DNA of 34,464 bases from CAIMDX01 sp041652155 (GTDB lineage Bacteria; Patescibacteriota; Minisyncoccia; Minisyncoccales; JAQTVQ01): the NCBI GenBank assembly GCA_041652155.1, contig JBAZHV010000010.1:1-34464 (forward strand), given 5' to 3'. Position 1 is the first letter of the stretch; each line of letters starts with the position of its first letter. The notes beneath the pieces were generated by a model, which saw only the letters and a list, made by a program, of their open reading frames with translations, did not search any database and was not told the origin of the DNA. Of the stretch, positions 31,776 to 34,464 are shown piece after piece. The position numbers and the translations under genes were made by a program.

Positions 31776-32558
31776 ATGGACCTGACTATAATCAAGATCG
31801 GAGGGTCGGTGATAACACGCAAAGAGAGCCTCCTTCCCAAGCTCAACCTGAAAAATTTAAAGATAGTCGCGAAACAGCTGAAAAATTTTAAGCGGCCATA
31901 TATTCTGATCCACGGAGCCGGTTCTTTCGGGCACCAGATCGTCAAAAGAACAAAGATCGACAAAGGGATCAAGAACAGGTCCCAGCTGATCGCTTTTGCC
32001 GAGACGCAAAGATTGCAGAACAAATTGAATTATCTTATTTGCGAGGAACTGATCAATGAAGGAATACCTGCTTTCCCTTGCCAGCCGTCCAGCCACGCAG
32101 TGCTGGAAAAAGGAAGATTGGTAACTTTTAGTATCGAAGCGATAAAAGGAATGGTCGGTATCGGCCTGGTTCCGGTCTGCTATGGCGTTCCGGCTTATGA
32201 CAAAGTCCAGGGTTCAGCTATTCTTTCGGGTGATCAGGTCGCTCCTTATCTGGCCTTGAAATTTGGAGCCAAAAAGATCATCGAAGCGGGGGACGTGGAA
32301 GGGATTTTTACCGGCGATCCTAAAAAATATAAAAAAGCCGGGATGATCAGGAAGATCGATAAAAATAACTTTAAAAAGATCGAGAAATTCCTTTCCGGCA
32401 GCCAAGCCGCGGATGTGACCGGCGGAATGAAACAAAAATATCTCGAACTGGTCGATGTTTCTAAAAAAGGCATAACGGCCCAGATCGTTCATTTCGAATC
32501 TCTTTCAAAAGCTCTCCGAGACGAGCCGGTCGGAACGATGATAGATCTAAAAAAATAG
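31776..32558 (+). CDS. isopentenyl phosphate kinase (amino acid kinase fold)
   Basis: The 260-residue product matches isopentenyl phosphate kinase, which turns isopentenyl phosphate into the diphosphate. It shows IIKIGGSVIT (5-14), HGAGSFGHQ with the IPK-type histidine H53, LSGDQVAPYLALKFGA, AGDVEGIFTGDP and ADVTGGMKQK. The start is ATG 31776, giving the usual length; the longer frame from 31737 covers a promoter-like region (TG-C-TAAAAT at 31738-31746, TATAAT at 31755-31760). IPK is best known from archaea, some plants and Chloroflexi. No other isoprenoid gene is in the window, so a salvage role is possible. Confidence 0.85.
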   Translation: MDLTIIKIGGSVITRKESLLPKLNLKNLKIVAKQLKNFKRPYILIHGAGSFGHQIVKRTKIDKGIKNRSQLIAFAETQRLQNKLNYLICEELINEGIPAFPCQPSSHAVLEKGRLVTFSIEAIKGMVGIGLVPVCYGVPAYDKVQGSAILSGDQVAPYLALKFGAKKIIEAGDVEGIFTGDPKKYKKAGMIRKIDKNNFKKIEKFLSGSQAADVTGGMKQKYLELVDVSKKGITAQIVHFESLSKALRDEPVGTMIDLKK

Positions 32559-32616
32559 AGGAAGGGTATCTCTCTCATCCCATTGTTCTCCTCTCCGTCC
32601 GTTGTATTTTTACCTC

Positions 32617-32701
32617 TTGACTTTGTCGAGAATAGTTGGTATTTGATACAGTAAAGTTTGCCTAATTAAAGAATATAGCTAGGCGGACAGCTATGTTCTT
32701 T
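32617..32701 (+). promoter_or_regulatory. promoter and leader hairpin of the proline-rich small gene
   Basis: TTGACT (32617-32622), 17 bases and TATTTG (32640-32645) form a likely promoter. The leader folds as a 13-bp hairpin, AAAGAATATAGCT (32668-32680) with AGCTATGTTCTTT (32689-32701), one G-U pair, loop AGGCGGAC. A CCCA and seven T follow and run straight into the ATG at 32713. The loop shares GGCGGA with the leaders at 3927-4049 and 10366-10492. Confidence 0.55.
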
Positions 32702-32712
32702 CCCATTTTTTT

Positions 32713-32889
32713 ATGAACTCAATTCCAGCGCCAATGGATCCTCCGGATCCGCGTTTTCCAGGAAGCTTGGGGACGGGATTTCCGGGATATTATCCTGACG
32801 TCCCTTCCAGCCCGAGCAAGGACAGCGAACGACCCGGAGAGAGTTCTTATTCTCCAGCCTCGGATAAAGATGATATTATGCCGAGGTAA
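32713..32889 (+). CDS. small proline/serine-rich protein
   Basis: A 58-residue frame runs from ATG 32713 to TAA 32887-32889. It is rich in Pro, Ser, Asp and Gly (MDPPDPRFPG, then PDVPSSPSKDSERPGESSY), with no hydrophobic segment, so it is likely disordered. I recognise no family. The frame is flanked by its own promoter, a folded leader and a terminator ten bases after the stop, which argues for a real unit, though the RNA itself could be the functional product. Confidence 0.5.
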   Translation: MNSIPAPMDPPDPRFPGSLGTGFPGYYPDVPSSPSKDSERPGESSYSPASDKDDIMPR

Positions 32890-32897
32890 AACAATAG

Positions 32898-32947
32898 ACC
32901 CCTTTGAAGTCCCGCCTTTAATCCGCCGGCGATCCTTCAAGGGGTTT
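32898..32947 (+). terminator. terminator of the proline-rich small gene
   Basis: ACCCC-TTTGAAG pairs with CTTCAA-GGGGT with one bulged base, and a T-rich tail follows. Its 24-base loop contains AATCCGCC, complementary to the GGCGGA loop of the leader hairpin. Confidence 0.7.
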
Positions 32948-32954
32948 TGTTAGG

Positions 32955-32983
32955 TTTACAGAAACGTTTTTTAAAGCTATATT
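32955..32983 (+). promoter_or_regulatory. promoter of ychF, probably near-leaderless
   Basis: TTTACA (32955-32960), a 17-base spacer and TATATT (32978-32983) place the transcript start near 32990, within about three bases of the ATG at 32993. Confidence 0.6.
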
Positions 32984-32992
32984 CTATCTATT

Positions 32993-34060
32993 ATGGCACT
33001 ATCTATTGGAATCGTCGGCTTGCCTAATGTGGGCAAATCGACACTATTCGAAACGATAACTAAAAAGCAGGTGGATAGAGCGAACTATCCTTTTTGCACT
33101 ATCGACCCCAACGTCGGCGTTGTTGCCGTGCCGGATGAACGCGTGGAAAAATTGGCCGAGCTAACCAAGTCCGCTAAAAAAATATACACTACTATAGAAT
33201 TTTTTGATATTGCCGGACTGGTGGCCGGAGCCAGCCAAGGAGAGGGTCTGGGCAATAAGTTTTTGACCAATATCCGCGAAACGGACGCGGTTCTTTATGT
33301 CTTGCGCGTATTTTCAAACGAAAAAATAATAAATACCCAAAACAGCATTGATCCGATCCGCGACAAAGACATTTTGGACACGGAATTGATTTTAAAAGAC
33401 CTGGAAATAGTTGAAAAAAGAGTGAAGGGAATGGAAGGAGACGTCCGCGCGGGCAAAAAAGAAGCGATCAAGGAATTCGAGGCTTTGAATAAAGCCAAAA
33501 AATTTCTGGAGGAAGGAAAAATATTAGCTGAACAAGAATTCTCCCAAGAGGAGCTGAAAGAGATGAAAAGCTACCAGCTTTTGACTCTGAAGCCAAGACT
33601 CTATTTGCTCAATGGCAAAGACGAAGAAGTGCCGGCAAGTATCATTGAAGAATTCAAAGATCATAAATGGCCGTTTTTGATAGTGGATATGGCGACCGAA
33701 TTCGAAGCCGCAGGGTTTTCTTTCGAAGAAAGAAAAGAACTCGGCCTGCCTTTGGAAACGGAGCTGGATATCCTTATTAAAAAATGCTACGAAACTTTAG
33801 GGTTGATAACTTTTCTTACGACCGGACCGGACGAAACCCGCGCCTGGACCATAAAAAAAGGCTCGAAAGCGCCTCAAGCCGGCGGAGCCATCCACAGCGA
33901 TTTTGAAAGAACTTTCATCAGGGCGGATGCGATCAATTGGAAAGATCTGATCGACGTTGGAGGGTTTTCCAAAGCCAGAGAAAAAGGATTGATCCGGACC
34001 GAGGGAAAAGAATACACCGTCCAAGACGGAGACGTGATCGAAATAAAACACGGAGCTTAA
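32993..34060 (+). CDS. ychF: ribosome-associated GTPase/ATPase YchF (OLA1 family)
   Basis: The 355-residue product is an Obg-type P-loop protein. G1 is GLPNVGKST (about 8-16), G3 is DIAGLVAGASQGEGLGNKFL, and the G4-equivalent is YLLNGKDEE in place of NKxD, consistent with this family's preference for ATP. A coiled-coil insert spans about 125-205, and a C-terminal TGS domain begins near 275 (FLTTGPDETRAWTIKKGSKAPQAGGAIHSDF). Length is normal. In other bacteria YchF binds ribosomes and affects stress and leaderless-mRNA translation, which fits the many leaderless-looking starts here, although that link is only suggestive. Confidence 0.95.
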   Translation: MALSIGIVGLPNVGKSTLFETITKKQVDRANYPFCTIDPNVGVVAVPDERVEKLAELTKSAKKIYTTIEFFDIAGLVAGASQGEGLGNKFLTNIRETDAVLYVLRVFSNEKIINTQNSIDPIRDKDILDTELILKDLEIVEKRVKGMEGDVRAGKKEAIKEFEALNKAKKFLEEGKILAEQEFSQEELKEMKSYQLLTLKPRLYLLNGKDEEVPASIIEEFKDHKWPFLIVDMATEFEAAGFSFEERKELGLPLETELDILIKKCYETLGLITFLTTGPDETRAWTIKKGSKAPQAGGAIHSDFERTFIRADAINWKDLIDVGGFSKAREKGLIRTEGKEYTVQDGDVIEIKHGA

Positions 34061-34070
34061 TTTTATATCT

Positions 34071-34096
34071 AAAAACCCTGCGAAAACAGGGTTTTT
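34071..34096 (+). terminator. intrinsic terminator of ychF
   Basis: AAAAACCCTG / CAGGGTTTTT with a six-base loop lies ten bases past the stop. Confidence 0.85.
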
Positions 34097-34215
34097 AGTT
34101 GAAAGGGGGAAGGTGTGGATATTTATAGAATAAGCGCAGTTTTGGATAATCTGCTAAAATAAATTAAGCATGAATGATTTTTGGCTTTATTATTCTTTCA
34201 TCTCGAACTGCTTGA

Positions 34216-34329
34216 GAAAAAGCAACGGAAAGGAACAAAGAACTGGAAAAATTCTATAAGCTGACCATTGGCAGGGAGCTGAAGATGGCGGAGCTGAAAG
34301 ACAAGATAAGGTTGATGGAAAATAAATAG
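34216..34329 (+). pseudogene. relic of a sensor-protein coiled-coil linker
   Basis: One frame, open from just after a TGA (34213-34215) to TAG 34327-34329, reads EKATERNKELEKFYKLTIGR and then ELKMAELKDKIRLMENK. This closely resembles the linker helix found in Patescibacteria sensor kinases and related signalling proteins, where E-L-E-x-F/Y-x-K-L-T-V-G-R-E-L-x-M-x-E-L-K recurs. There is no start codon upstream in frame before the stop. It is most likely a leftover of a deleted or frameshifted gene. The next sensor gene begins 47 bases on. The rest of the gap 34097-34375 shows nothing else. Confidence 0.5.
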
Positions 34330-34375
34330 AGGATACCTTATAATTAATAAAAGTTAATAATAACGAATATTTATT

Positions 34376-34464
34376 ATGAGCTGGCTACTACCGGTTAATA
34401 CTTACGCGGCTTTGATCAGCGGGATATTCATGATAGGATTGGGTATTTTTGTTTTTTTAAAAAA
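34376..34464 (+). CDS. N-terminus of a membrane protein, possibly a sensor histidine kinase (cut by window end)
   Basis: ATG 34376 opens a frame that runs off the window after 29 residues. It begins MSWLLPVNTYAALISGIFMIG and stays hydrophobic to FVFLK. This is like the first segment of the multi-spanning N-terminal domain of Patescibacteria histidine kinases, but too little is present to be sure. TATAAT at 34339-34344 may be its -10 box. The sensor linker relic just upstream supports a signalling locus. Confidence 0.4.
   Translation, partial: MSWLLPVNTYAALISGIFMIGLGIFVFLK

Overview
The window reads as a chromosomal segment of a Candidate Phyla Radiation (Patescibacteria) type bacterium. The grounds are many small one-membrane-segment proteins without recognisable relatives, short operons, few clear Shine-Dalgarno sites, several start codons sitting almost on a -10 box, and a gene set common in that group (membrane-anchored oligoendopeptidase F, MltG, a short RecQ, a bacterial isopentenyl phosphate kinase, the laccase-domain protein YfiH, RarA, YchF). 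UGA is an ordinary stop here: recQ, mltG, the antitoxin and others end in TGA just before terminators, which argues against the glycine-recoded Gracilibacteria/SR1 code. No rRNA, tRNA, CRISPR array or insertion sequence was seen.

Layout. 1-4.4 kb: a cut-off GIY-YIG-like fragment, a DUF6968-Cdd1 fusion (minus), a small membrane peptide, oligoendopeptidase F, an unknown alpha-helical protein (minus, 'paralogue A') and a small basic protein. 4.7-9.7 kb: mltG, a two-segment membrane protein (minus), an unknown soluble protein behind a folded leader, and recQ. 9.8-12 kb: 'paralogue B' (minus), then a secreted protein, a GIY-YIG protein and a Nudix hydrolase as a likely operon. 12-14.7 kb: a LexA-like self-cleaving repressor with an inverted repeat over its promoter, a RelE/HigB-type toxin with a Xre antitoxin, and rarA. 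14.9-22.4 kb: a heavy-metal (Mn-type) exporter, two exported proteins, an unknown 308-residue gene behind an attenuator-like leader, a PfkB kinase, YfiH, a radical SAM protein, and about 1 kb with a decayed HXXEE-like gene. 22.5-29.4 kb: an anchored protein, then a colinear operon of an ECF sigma factor, a putative membrane anti-sigma factor, a DUF5666-like protein, MacA, MacB ATPase, MacB permease and another DUF5666-like protein. 29.5-34.4 kb: a family II pyrophosphatase, a cysteine synthase behind a cysteine-codon leader peptide, isopentenyl phosphate kinase, a proline-rich small protein, ychF, a relic of a sensor protein and the start of a membrane sensor gene.

The most notable material is RNA-level control. 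(1) The cysteine synthase gene is preceded by a 20-residue leader peptide carrying five Cys codons, overlapping an antiterminator segment that competes with a perfect 13-bp intrinsic terminator: a complete trp-like attenuator for cysteine. (2) A second leader at 17.46-17.73 kb has the same layout with a Met-rich peptide. (3) Paralogues A and B have divergent proteins but nearly identical promoter-leader regions with a base-paired element, and their terminators share a loop; the leader loop GGCGG(A) is complementary to the terminator loop TCCGC. A third small gene at 32.7 kb shows the same loop pair. This may be a 5'-3' or trans loop-loop interaction system.
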